A DNA stretch of 11,166 nucleotides from Cyanobacteria bacterium UBA1221 (GTDB lineage: Bacteria; Cyanobacteriota; Vampirovibrionia; Gastranaerophilales; Gastranaerophilaceae), in contig DBXD01000049.1 in NCBI GenBank assembly GCA_002309425.1, positions 1-11,166 on the forward strand, given 5' to 3'. This document shows positions 1-6,609 of this stretch, piece by piece (position 1 is the stretch's first letter; every line of letters begins with the position of its first letter). The notes below the pieces were generated by a model that worked only from the letters and a program-made list of their open reading frames with translations, had not been told where the DNA came from and ran no database searches. Both the position numbers and the translations under genes were made by a program.

Positions 1-790
1 AACGGCAACAAATAGCCCGACAAGTATAATGACATCTAATACACCGACACCTACTCTGGCAGCAAGTACAACGCCGACAATAACACAACAAGAAGCTGAC
101 AAAACTGCAGGAACACCTATTGATGGCGACACCCCGTTATGGCAGGATGCAAAACAAAAACGCCAAATTGCTGACAATACCAAACAACAACAACAGACTC
201 ATTATGATAAGGCAGGAGAATATCAGACCGAAGCAAATGCTGCGCAACAGACAATACAAACAAATACGCCGATAATTGAACAAAATGAGAAGCAGATGTC
301 GGATAATAATACGAAAATTCGTGAGAACACGCGCACCATTAACACAAAATCTGAGAAAATTTCCGATTTAGGCGGAGAAATCAGGTCATTAGAAAGGCAG
401 ATTGGTAATTTAGATCCAGAAAAAGACAGTGAAAGAATTAAGAGTTTGCAAAAAGAACTGGAAGCAAAACAGGCTGAACTTGAGCAATTGCAAAAGGATT
501 GTTTGGAAATGCGAGATGAGAATGAAAATCTAACAACCGAAAATGCTGAGCTAAAATCTGAAACGGATCCTTTAAAGGCTCAGAATAGAGAAGCTACAAA
601 AACACTTCAAAGTAAAGCTACGGATGCCAGCCGCGAAAGAACAGCCGGTGATGCCATGAATACAGAAGTTGCACGTACGGAGCAAGAAGCTCTGGAGGCT
701 GAAACATTGGCAAGAGAAGATGATTTAAATCGTGGACAGGAATTATATATAGTTGGCGATGGTACCCCAGACCGTAGTATTATTGGATAA
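1..790 (+). CDS. Coiled-coil protein of unknown function, 5'-truncated by window edge
   Basis: The reading frame is open from the first bases of the window and stops at 788-790, so this is the C-terminal part (about 262 residues) of a longer protein. The first in-window ATG, at 29, has no Shine-Dalgarno sequence, and the codons before it continue the same Thr/Pro/Ser-rich linker, so I do not accept it as the start. After the linker comes a long hydrophilic segment rich in Gln, Asn, Glu and Lys. It has heptad-like patterns throughout and is clearest where Leu recurs among Glu and Lys, in the part encoded around 380-620; this predicts an extended coiled coil. A short non-coiled tail ends in TPDRSIIG. 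There is no signal peptide, membrane segment or enzyme motif in the visible part. I do not recognise the family. A structural, surface or filament-like role is possible but not shown. Confidence 0.75.
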   Translation, partial: TATNSPTSIMTSNTPTPTLAASTTPTITQQEADKTAGTPIDGDTPLWQDAKQKRQIADNTKQQQQTHYDKAGEYQTEANAAQQTIQTNTPIIEQNEKQMSDNNTKIRENTRTINTKSEKISDLGGEIRSLERQIGNLDPEKDSERIKSLQKELEAKQAELEQLQKDCLEMRDENENLTTENAELKSETDPLKAQNREATKTLQSKATDASRERTAGDAMNTEVARTEQEALEAETLAREDDLNRGQELYIVGDGTPDRSIIG

Positions 791-821
791 TTTAAAACGT
801 GATGAATTACAAAACCTTAAA

Positions 822-859
822 CAGCAAACAGGTCGGGTTATAGCCCGGCCTGTTTGTTG
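822..859 (+). terminator. Strong hairpin after the coiled-coil gene, probable terminator
   Basis: The arms 822-837 and 844-859 pair over 16 positions with two G-U pairs and enclose a 6-base loop (838-843). The core is CAAACAGG with CCTGTTTG, continued inward by CGGG with CCCG. It lies 32 bases after the stop codon of the upstream gene. The 3' arm is T-rich, but no clean T-run follows, so it may be a weak or factor-assisted terminator, or an mRNA 3'-end stabiliser. Confidence 0.55.
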
Positions 860-866
860 CAAAATA

Positions 867-895
867 TTGTAAAATTTCGTGTATTGAAATAATAT
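867..895 (+). promoter_or_regulatory. Candidate sigma70-type promoter in front of a non-coding stretch
   Basis: A -35 element TTGTAA (867-872) and a -10 element TAATAT (890-895) are separated by exactly 17 bases. Transcription would start near 902. No gene follows before the terminator at 1136-1163, so this promoter would make a non-coding RNA of about 260 bases or an extra-long leader for rimP-nusA. AT-rich sequence yields such matches by chance, so the call is tentative. Confidence 0.4.
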
Positions 896-1081
896 AAAAG
901 GCAATATGACAATAGGTAAATAAGGCAATAAGTTCGTATCCGCCCTGCGAATAAAGGACTTATTTCAATTGTGCATAGCACCATAATGTACTTTAACAAC
1001 TTATAAACTTATTCCCTTATAAACTATAGCGCTGTTAGGCAGACAAAAGTCTACAGTTCTTTACTTTTCTTTACTATTTTA

Positions 1082-1110
1082 TTTACAAATACAAACAAGT
1101 ACGATAGAAT
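1082..1110 (+). promoter_or_regulatory. Candidate promoter of the rimP-nusA operon
   Basis: TTTACA (1082-1087) and TAGAAT (1105-1110) are spaced by 17 bases, a near-consensus housekeeping promoter. The predicted start is near 1117, which gives rimP a leader of about 185 bases. That leader contains the intrinsic terminator at 1136-1163, so most transcripts would be expected to stop there unless read-through is regulated. I found no better promoter between 1163 and 1301. Confidence 0.5.
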
Positions 1111-1135
1111 ATATTTGTTGGCAGTATTGTCATAG

Positions 1136-1163
1136 AAAAAGAACGGGTTTCCCGTTCTTTTTT
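1136..1163 (+). terminator. Intrinsic terminator in the leader upstream of rimP
   Basis: A perfect 12-base-pair stem (1136-1147 with 1151-1162) has the core GAACGGG/CCCGTTC, a 3-base loop TTT and a following T-run (1157-1163). The reverse strand also ends in a T-run, so it can work in both directions. It ends the possible small RNA, or acts as an attenuator for rimP-nusA, or both. Confidence 0.8.
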
Positions 1164-1174
1164 CACTAATATTG

Positions 1175-1273
1175 ATGAGAGGACTCTCATAGTGCAAACA
1201 GCTCCTTGCGAACGATGTGAAGGCTCTCACAAAGCAAAAACCATGTCATTCTGAGCGAAGCGAAGAATCTCAT
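1175..1273 (+). repeat. Palindromic element with a dispersed repeat core (1244-1273)
   Basis: The segment starts with a hairpin ATGAGA-GGAC-TCTCAT (1175-1190). It holds a second small hairpin, TGTGA/TCACA (1216-1231). It ends with a stretch at 1244-1273 that carries CATTCTGAGCGAAGCGAAG and then AATCTCAT. That last stretch matches a sequence I recall as a common dispersed palindromic repeat in many bacterial genomes, with its ends pairing as ATTCT/AGAAT. The outermost bases ATGAGA and TCTCAT are inverted copies of each other, so the whole 99 bases may be one small non-autonomous element inserted in the rimP leader. Copy number cannot be judged from one window. Confidence 0.5.
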
Positions 1274-1301
1274 AACACCAAAAGGAAAGTAAGATAATAT
1301 T

Positions 1302-1784
1302 ATGAAGCAGGATATTAACAGATACGAAATTCTCGAAAAGATTACACCGCTAATCGAGAATACCGCTATGCGTTTTGGGTATATTCCGATAGAAATCGAA
1401 TTTGTTAAAGAAAACCACAGATGGTTTTTGAGAATATATCTGTATTCATCAGAAAAAGACGTTACTCTTGATGATTGTGAAAGCGTTACGAGAAGTCTGA
1501 GTGATTTTCTGGACGAGCTTATACCTGTCAAATATTATCTGGAAGTTTCTTCTCCCGGGTTGGAGAGAAAATTCAAATCCGATAAAGAGTTTGTAATTTT
1601 TAAGGGCAGAAGAATTTCCATAAAACTGAAAGAACCTCTTGACGGTGAAACAGAAAAAATATTTAAAGGTGAAATTATAGACTTTAATGATACTGACGGA
1701 CTGACGTTCCTGCGTTTTGAGGACGGACAGGAGCTAGTGATTCCAAAGAGTAATATTCAATCAGCAAAATTGTATATAGATTAA
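1302..1784 (+). CDS. rimP: Ribosome maturation factor RimP
   Basis: RimP binds the free 30S subunit and promotes its late assembly in the cytoplasm. The 160-residue length fits the family (about 150). The N-terminal alpha/beta domain covers roughly residues 8-88 and ends in the family hallmark SSPGLER (83-89). The C-terminal SH3-like barrel follows from about residue 95, with KGRRISIKLKEPLDG at its beginning. The start at 1302 places the protein correctly against the family. The Shine-Dalgarno is only moderate and rather far away (AGGAAA at 1283-1288, 13 bases upstream). nusA begins 16 bases after the stop, the standard rimP-nusA order, so the two are surely co-transcribed. Confidence 0.95.
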   Translation: MKQDINRYEILEKITPLIENTAMRFGYIPIEIEFVKENHRWFLRIYLYSSEKDVTLDDCESVTRSLSDFLDELIPVKYYLEVSSPGLERKFKSDKEFVIFKGRRISIKLKEPLDGETEKIFKGEIIDFNDTDGLTFLRFEDGQELVIPKSNIQSAKLYID

Positions 1785-1787
1785 TAA

Positions 1788-1793
1788 AAGGAG
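1788..1793 (+). promoter_or_regulatory. Ribosome binding site of nusA
   Basis: AAGGAG lies 7 bases before the ATG at 1801. It is a much stronger site than that of rimP, so NusA is probably made in larger amounts from the shared message. Confidence 0.8.
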
Positions 1794-1800
1794 AAAAACA

Positions 1801-3039
1801 ATGATTAAAATTGGTGGCGGAAATTTAAACGAAGCCTTAGAAGAACTGGAAAGAGAACGAGGAATATCAAAAGATGTTCTGGTCAGTTCTTTGTGTGATG
1901 CAATGGTTGCAGCTTACAAAAAACATATGAGAAACAAGGAAGCAACCAATATTGAAGCAATCCTTGATGAACAGTCAGGGGAAATCGGTGTATTCAGTAC
2001 AAAAGCCGTTGTTAAAAAAGTAGAAGATGACGAAACTCAGATTTCATTGGCTGAAGCAAAAGAAATTGATGAAGATGTTGAAGAAGGCGATGAGGTTAAA
2101 CTTGAAGTTACGCCCGAGCAATTCGGTCGTATCGCAGCGCAGGCTGCCAAGCAGGTTCTGACACAAAGAATAAGAGAAGCTGAGAGAAATCTCGTATTAA
2201 ACGAATTTCTTGATAAAAAAGGCACTTTAACAACAGGTATTATTCAGCGTGTTGAAAACCGTAACGTTATCGTTAATATCGGCAAAACAGATGCGATTAT
2301 GCCACAAAAAGAACAAATCCCGGGAGAATATTACAAGCCCGGTAACAGAATAAGAGTTTTTGTACTTAACGTAAAAGAAACGACAAGACTTCCGCAGGTT
2401 ATTGTATCTCATGCACATGCAGAAATCGTCAGAGAACTCTTTGAACTTGAAGTTCCGGAGATTGAAGACGGTATCGTGGAAATTAAATCAATTTCCCGTG
2501 AAGCAGGTTACAGAACAAAGATTGCCGTATGGTCAAACGATCCTGAAGTTGACAGCGTCGGTGCTTGTATCGGACCTCGCGGCAGCCGTATTCAGACTAT
2601 CGTTTCAGAATTGAAAAATGAAAAAATTGATATCGTAAGATATTCGGAAGATCCTGTTGAATATATCGTTAATGCACTGTCTCCGGCAAGAGTCGTTTCT
2701 GTTGATATTTTAGCTGACGATGAGAACGATAAAGAAGCAATGGTTGTCGTTCCGGATGACCAGTTATCACTGGCAATCGGTCGTGAAGGTCAGAACGTCA
2801 GACTTGCTCACAAACTTACCGGCTGGAAGATAGATATTAAGAGCGTTTCTCAGATGGAAAAAGCTGAGGAGGCTCAAAACTACGAAGAACCTGAAGAAGT
2901 TACTGAAGATGACATGGAACAGGAAGATGAACTTCAGCAGGAAATTGAAGAAGAAATGAATCAGCAGGCTTATGATGAAGAAGATATTCAGCAGGAAGAA
3001 CCCGTTGAAGAAGAAGCATCAGAAGAAGTTGAAGAATAG
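1801..3039 (+). CDS. nusA: Transcription termination/antitermination factor NusA
   Basis: NusA binds RNA polymerase and nascent RNA and controls pausing, hairpin-dependent termination and antitermination. The RNA-polymerase-binding N-terminal domain spans about residues 1-130. It is followed by an S1 domain (about 138-200, with GIIQRVENRNVIVNIG), KH1 (about 205-285, loop GPRG at 258-261) and KH2 (about 290-348, loop GREG at 327-330). The core thus ends near residue 350, as in short NusA proteins without the C-terminal acidic repeat domains of E. coli. In their place, residues 351-412 form a low-complexity tail in which 31 of 62 residues are Glu or Asp, with one Lys and no Arg. The gene closes the operon: a terminator follows 18 bases after the stop, and the usual downstream ylxR and infB are absent. 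Confidence 0.97.
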   Translation: MIKIGGGNLNEALEELERERGISKDVLVSSLCDAMVAAYKKHMRNKEATNIEAILDEQSGEIGVFSTKAVVKKVEDDETQISLAEAKEIDEDVEEGDEVKLEVTPEQFGRIAAQAAKQVLTQRIREAERNLVLNEFLDKKGTLTTGIIQRVENRNVIVNIGKTDAIMPQKEQIPGEYYKPGNRIRVFVLNVKETTRLPQVIVSHAHAEIVRELFELEVPEIEDGIVEIKSISREAGYRTKIAVWSNDPEVDSVGACIGPRGSRIQTIVSELKNEKIDIVRYSEDPVEYIVNALSPARVVSVDILADDENDKEAMVVVPDDQLSLAIGREGQNVRLAHKLTGWKIDIKSVSQMEKAEEAQNYEEPEEVTEDDMEQEDELQQEIEEEMNQQAYDEEDIQQEEPVEEEASEEVEE

Positions 3040-3057
3040 TCTTTAATGAAAAAATAA

Positions 3058-3094
3058 AAAAAACGAGCAGGTAAATACAGCCTGCTCGTTTTTT
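3058..3094. terminator. Bidirectional intrinsic terminator shared by nusA and the convergent dikinase gene
   Basis: A perfect 14-pair stem (3058-3071 with 3081-3094) is built from AAAAAACGAGCAGG and its complement around a 9-base loop. It gives a T-run on either strand. It sits 18 bases after the nusA stop and 19 bases beyond the end of the minus-strand gene at 3114, so one hairpin insulates two convergent genes. Confidence 0.9.
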
Positions 3095-3113
3095 GCCCGA
3101 AATATTACAAATC

Positions 3114-4802
3114 TTAATCTAATCCGACTACATATCGGGTTTGCCAGAAGTACAGTTGGCCGTCTTTATCAAATCCGCCTTCTATGTCCTGCGGTTTGCC
3201 GAATTCTTTTTCGACGGCAAGCGCATTATCTATCGCTTTTTTCAATCTTTTATTCAATTCTTCGTCACCCGTGAGGTCAATCTCAACAGGGTCGGAATAC
3301 ATTAACCTGCATTTTTCATCAAAATTTGCACCGGCATGTACCCTTACCTGTTTTGTCTGATAGGTTAGCTTTCCAGTCTTTTTGTTATAGGTGTATAAAT
3401 GAGGACATAAGACCGGATTATATTTAGGGTCATCATAAGATGTATATGTCCTATAATCTATAATAAGGTTGCCATCTCCGTTGTCTGTATATATCGTAAA
3501 ACAATTTTTTGAGTCAACCCTGTCCTGCAAAACAACACCTGCCTGAACATCTTCATCCGGGATATTGTAATATTTTCTGATTGAGTAACCACTTTTTTTA
3601 TATTTTGAATTTAGAACCAATCCAATATTTACTTTTAAGGAACTAGGATTATAAGAAGGATATCCTGACATATCAAGACTATCATACACTCCGGCATTTG
3701 AGAAATTTGGTAAATCTTCGTCATTAAAACAGGAACGAATCATTAGCCCGTTACGCCCGATCCCTTTTTCTTTCAAAATATTTACCAGCTCTGCCATTTT
3801 CCCACCGGCAAGATAATACTGTTGAGATTCATCAAACAAATTTTGACTTTTAGTAAAATCTCCACTCTTATAGGCACGGATTATTTCATCAATATGAAAT
3901 TTTTCAAGATACCCCCAGGGTAAGGCGACAAATTTTGGGATAATCGCATCGATTTTGCCTTCTTCTGCCATTACTTCAAGTTTACGCAGATTTGCGGCTT
4001 TTCCACCGATTACATCAGGGGTACACTCTTCTGAACTTAAAACCTTATTACAATATTTCAGTTGAGGAACTTTTATTTCTGGGACTTTTCTCCGCACTCC
4101 CGCTTTTGTTGTTTCTTCAAAAAATAATTTCCCGTCTTTTAATTCCAGTTCAACAGTTTTCCCATTAAGTTTTTCAAGTTTATGCAAGGCTTCCATATTG
4201 GTAAAAATCCCAAACAAATCCAACTGATTTTTTAGTAGTGTTCCAATATGGCCTAATCCTCCCGGGGTTTCCGGGTATCCTAATATTGCAACAACGTTAG
4301 GATTTTCAATCCCGAATATTATTTCCTCATCAACAACAAGTATAGTAGGCTTTGTAATGTCATTCAAACTATCGGGGATATTTATACCTTGGAAATTTGT
4401 CCTGACTTTTGCTATAACCTTTCCTTCTTTTGCTGCAATAACGTCAGGAAGATTGTGCTTTAATTTTATATCTTCTATTGCATTATCCAACATTCTGTTT
4501 CCATCGCATGTATAATCAGTTTCGCTGTTTTGAGTTATTAACTTATATTTTGTTTCTTTTCTCGGGGGTTTGGGCATCGGATAGTAATATATCCCGTCAT
4601 TTGGCCCGTACAGATTTCCTTCCTTATCATAGAATATTATAGCTGGGGGTTTTTTATCCGGTGACGTTGCTTGCATTTTAAGAGTGATTGCATCATCTTC
4701 CCTCGGATTTACGAACGGAGTTACCCGATACCATAGTGGAATTGAAGGATGATTACCGGATTTAAAATAAGGACTGCAGTTTGAAACACGGGGTATATTC
4801 AT
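3114..4802 (-). CDS. Glucan water dikinase-like protein (phosphohistidine domain plus PEP/pyruvate-type ATP-grasp domain)
   Basis: The 562-residue protein combines two recognisable modules. Residues about 150-230 resemble the phosphohistidine domain of plant alpha-glucan water dikinases. VVAILGYPETPGGLGHIG aligns with the segment around the catalytic His, making H185 the likely phospho-carrier. Residues about 250-560 are an ATP-grasp domain of the PPDK/PEP-synthase type. It retains the usual nucleotide-binding positions: GGKAANL with K268, IRSCFNDEDL with R356, PQDIEGG with E541 and FWQTR with Q554. Wording such as TPDVIGGK, FVALPWG, AGVYDSL and KPQDIEG is closer to GWD/PWD than to PEP synthase, and the order His domain then ATP domain is also the dikinase order. 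Family members transfer the beta-phosphate of ATP to glucan and the gamma-phosphate to water. The first 130 residues match nothing I know, and no carbohydrate-binding domain or signal peptide is evident. It is much shorter than plant enzymes. The substrate is inferred only. The gene stands alone, and its Shine-Dalgarno is weak. Confidence 0.75.
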   Translation of the reverse strand: MNIPRVSNCSPYFKSGNHPSIPLWYRVTPFVNPREDDAITLKMQATSPDKKPPAIIFYDKEGNLYGPNDGIYYYPMPKPPRKETKYKLITQNSETDYTCDGNRMLDNAIEDIKLKHNLPDVIAAKEGKVIAKVRTNFQGINIPDSLNDITKPTILVVDEEIIFGIENPNVVAILGYPETPGGLGHIGTLLKNQLDLFGIFTNMEALHKLEKLNGKTVELELKDGKLFFEETTKAGVRRKVPEIKVPQLKYCNKVLSSEECTPDVIGGKAANLRKLEVMAEEGKIDAIIPKFVALPWGYLEKFHIDEIIRAYKSGDFTKSQNLFDESQQYYLAGGKMAELVNILKEKGIGRNGLMIRSCFNDEDLPNFSNAGVYDSLDMSGYPSYNPSSLKVNIGLVLNSKYKKSGYSIRKYYNIPDEDVQAGVVLQDRVDSKNCFTIYTDNGDGNLIIDYRTYTSYDDPKYNPVLCPHLYTYNKKTGKLTYQTKQVRVHAGANFDEKCRLMYSDPVEIDLTGDEELNKRLKKAIDNALAVEKEFGKPQDIEGGFDKDGQLYFWQTRYVVGLD

Positions 4803-4866
4803 ATCTTTTTAAACCTGAATTATTTTTCTAATTGTTTAAAATATGAACATATAAATATTTGCCCTA

Positions 4867-4896
4867 ATTTTAGTCTAATGTAATAAATTTTAACAA
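4867..4896 (-). promoter_or_regulatory. Candidate promoter of the dikinase-like gene
   Basis: Read on the minus strand, TTGTTA (4891-4896) and TAAAAT (4867-4872) are separated by 18 bases, with the start predicted about 60 bases before the ATG at 4802. The region is very AT-rich, so the match is only suggestive. Confidence 0.35.
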
Positions 4897-4939
4897 AGTT
4901 ATAAATTACGAAATAAAACAATAATCAAATTGTGTAACA

Positions 4940-4969
4940 TTGTATGTAATTGATAAATTTTATTATACA
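4940..4969 (+). promoter_or_regulatory. Candidate promoter of the rqcH-like gene, directly abutting the start codon
   Basis: TTGTAT (4940-4945) and TATACA (4964-4969, within TATTATACAAT) are 18 bases apart. The predicted start of transcription (about 4975-4978) falls on or next to the ATG at 4978. No Shine-Dalgarno sequence exists in the bases before that ATG, which agrees with a leaderless or nearly leaderless message. Confidence 0.45.
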
Positions 4970-4977
4970 ATGGTTTT

Positions 4978-6567
4978 ATGTTTACATTTGATGCTCTTAC
5001 ATTAAAAGCTTTTACAAAAGAATCAGAAGATTTTTTTATCGGTGCCAGAATCCAAAAAATTCAGCAGCCGACAAGACGGGATTTGATAATTTTTTTGAGA
5101 AACAACTCGGAAAACAGAAAACTGTATATCAACATTAATCCGCAGATGTACCATATTTGTTTTATGTCAAAAGAAAACGAAGAAAAGCGCAGGCTGGAAA
5201 TACCGAAAAAGCCTCCGATGTTTTGTATGTTATTGAGAAAATATCTTGAAAATTCAAAAGTTTGTGAGGTTAATGTTCCGAATAATGAGCGAATTCTAGA
5301 ACTGTATATAGAATCATTCAACGAATTAAACGAAAAAATAAAACTCTGTCTTGCAATAGAATTAATGGGAAAACACTCAAATATAATTCTTTATAATGCC
5401 GACACAAATATTATTATCGGCTGTGCGCATAATGTGGGAGCGGAAAAAAGTAGAGAAAGAGAAGTCGCTGGGACTTTGCCCTATGTGTATCCGCCAAGTC
5501 AAAACAAACTTGATATATCAGAATTTAAAGGTACTATTGATTCTGACAGGCTGAGTAACGATTTTTACCTGTTCTCAAAGTCTTTTGCAAAATTGTGTTC
5601 TGGAAAAGATATAGAGTCTTTGCGAAAATACGTTTCTCTTGAAACTGTCAGTCCCGCTATCTCTGAAGATTTTGAAAAATTTTCGCTGTACGGAGAACTT
5701 TTACTTCGTTCGATTCCTCAAAATGGCGTAAATTCAATGATAGATAATTATTTTGCCTATCATCAGGAAAAAGAACTGTTATGTAATTTGAAGTCCAATC
5801 TTTTAACTCTGGTTCACCAAAATATTAAGAAAACTGCTAATTCTGTCAGTAAACTTTCCGCCAGACTTGATAAAGATGCCGAATGCGACAAATACCGTTT
5901 GTACGGTGATTTAATAATGGCGAATTTGTATAACAATTCTGATTATGTTGAAAAAATTGAGGTTTATGACTACGAAAACGGGAAAAATATCTCTATTGAT
6001 TTAGACGGTACAAAAACCCTTAAAGATAATGCCAATAGATTTTACAAACTTTATAACAAAGGAAAAACTGCGAAAATAAAATTAACGGAGTTTCTGAATG
6101 AGTATAATCAGATACAAAATAATCTTGAACAGACAGAATATTTTTTAGATATAGCGCAAACCTATGAGGAATTAATCCCAATCAGACAAGAACTGTTGCC
6201 CGAAAAAGTTCAGGAAAAACTTCAAAAGAACGCCCTTGAACCGCAGAAAATTCAAAAAGGCGATTATACGATTTATATCGGGAAAAATAACCGCCAAAAT
6301 GATTATATTGTTTCAAAGCTCGCAAAAGATGAGGATTTGTGGTTCCATACTAGGAATTGTGCGGGTTCTCACGTTCTGTTAAAAGGAAACATCCCAAGTG
6401 ATGAATTGATTTTGGAGTGTGCAAAACTTGCAAAAAAATATTCTTCTGCTGCAGATTCCACAAAGACCGGAGTTATATATACAAAGGCAAAATATTTAAA
6501 GAAACCTCCGAAAGCCCCTCTTGGGTATGTCACATACAAAAATGAAAAAGAAATTGTAACAGATTAG
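4978..6567 (+). CDS. rqcH: RqcH/NFACT family protein (Rqc2/NEMF homolog, FbpA-like), ribosome-associated quality control
   Basis: Bacterial RqcH binds 50S subunits obstructed by peptidyl-tRNA and recruits tRNA-Ala to add C-terminal alanine tails that mark the stalled peptide for degradation. The N-terminal NFACT-N domain is clear from FDALTLKAF (4-12), GARIQKIQQP (22-31) and IELMGKHSNIIL (127-138). A long helical middle region (about 255-420) fits the coiled-coil arms. The NFACT-R domain covers about 428-522, with GKNNRQNDY (435-443), DLWFHTRNCAGSHVLL (453-468) and KKPPKAPLGYVTY (508-520). At 529 residues it is slightly shorter than Bacillus RqcH (about 570). The Asp-Arg pair important for tailing in that protein appears here as Glu-Arg (104-105). 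The start fits the family N-terminus. Older names (FbpA, fibronectin-binding protein) describe the same family and probably mislead here. Confidence 0.9.
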   Translation: MFTFDALTLKAFTKESEDFFIGARIQKIQQPTRRDLIIFLRNNSENRKLYININPQMYHICFMSKENEEKRRLEIPKKPPMFCMLLRKYLENSKVCEVNVPNNERILELYIESFNELNEKIKLCLAIELMGKHSNIILYNADTNIIIGCAHNVGAEKSREREVAGTLPYVYPPSQNKLDISEFKGTIDSDRLSNDFYLFSKSFAKLCSGKDIESLRKYVSLETVSPAISEDFEKFSLYGELLLRSIPQNGVNSMIDNYFAYHQEKELLCNLKSNLLTLVHQNIKKTANSVSKLSARLDKDAECDKYRLYGDLIMANLYNNSDYVEKIEVYDYENGKNISIDLDGTKTLKDNANRFYKLYNKGKTAKIKLTEFLNEYNQIQNNLEQTEYFLDIAQTYEELIPIRQELLPEKVQEKLQKNALEPQKIQKGDYTIYIGKNNRQNDYIVSKLAKDEDLWFHTRNCAGSHVLLKGNIPSDELILECAKLAKKYSSAADSTKTGVIYTKAKYLKKPPKAPLGYVTYKNEKEIVTD

Positions 6568-6609
6568 GCTTGTTAGCAAAAATTTTTCTTTACGGTTTTT
6601 AAACTCAGC

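Larger units (their letters stand above)
902..1163 (+). ncRNA. Possible unannotated small RNA or leader RNA
   Basis: The segment lies between a promoter candidate (867-895) and a strong intrinsic terminator and contains no credible reading frame. Local structure is visible. AATAAGT (927-933) can pair with ACTTATT (958-964), with an inner TCG (934-936) pairing with CGA (948-950). GTGC/GCAC form a small hairpin at 971-981. A 10-base sequence, CTTATAAACT, occurs twice at a 16-base period (1000-1009 and 1016-1025). It does not look like tRNA, SRP RNA, tmRNA or RNase P RNA, and I recognise no riboswitch core. It may be plain intergenic DNA. Confidence 0.25.

Noticed and set aside
29..31. ATG at 29 as the start of the coiled-coil gene
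   Set aside because: No Shine-Dalgarno sequence, and the frame stays open with the same Thr/Pro/Ser composition to the window edge.
743..928. Minus-strand frame of 61 codons
   Set aside because: It crosses the hairpin at 822-859 and overlaps the upstream gene end; no ribosome site and no recognisable protein.
1000..1025. Two CTTATAAACT copies as the beginning of a CRISPR-like or iteron array
   Set aside because: Only two short copies, AT-rich, with a 6-base gap; no further units.
1021..1060. Possible tRNA or known riboswitch in the non-coding stretch (hairpin-like GCAGAC...GTCTAC)
   Set aside because: The stem has a mismatch and no cloverleaf, T-loop or recognised aptamer core could be assembled around it.
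1187..1531. Minus-strand frame of 114 codons
   Set aside because: It is antisense to rimP, and part of it is only a translation of the dispersed repeat at 1244-1273 (peptide containing FFASLRMT).
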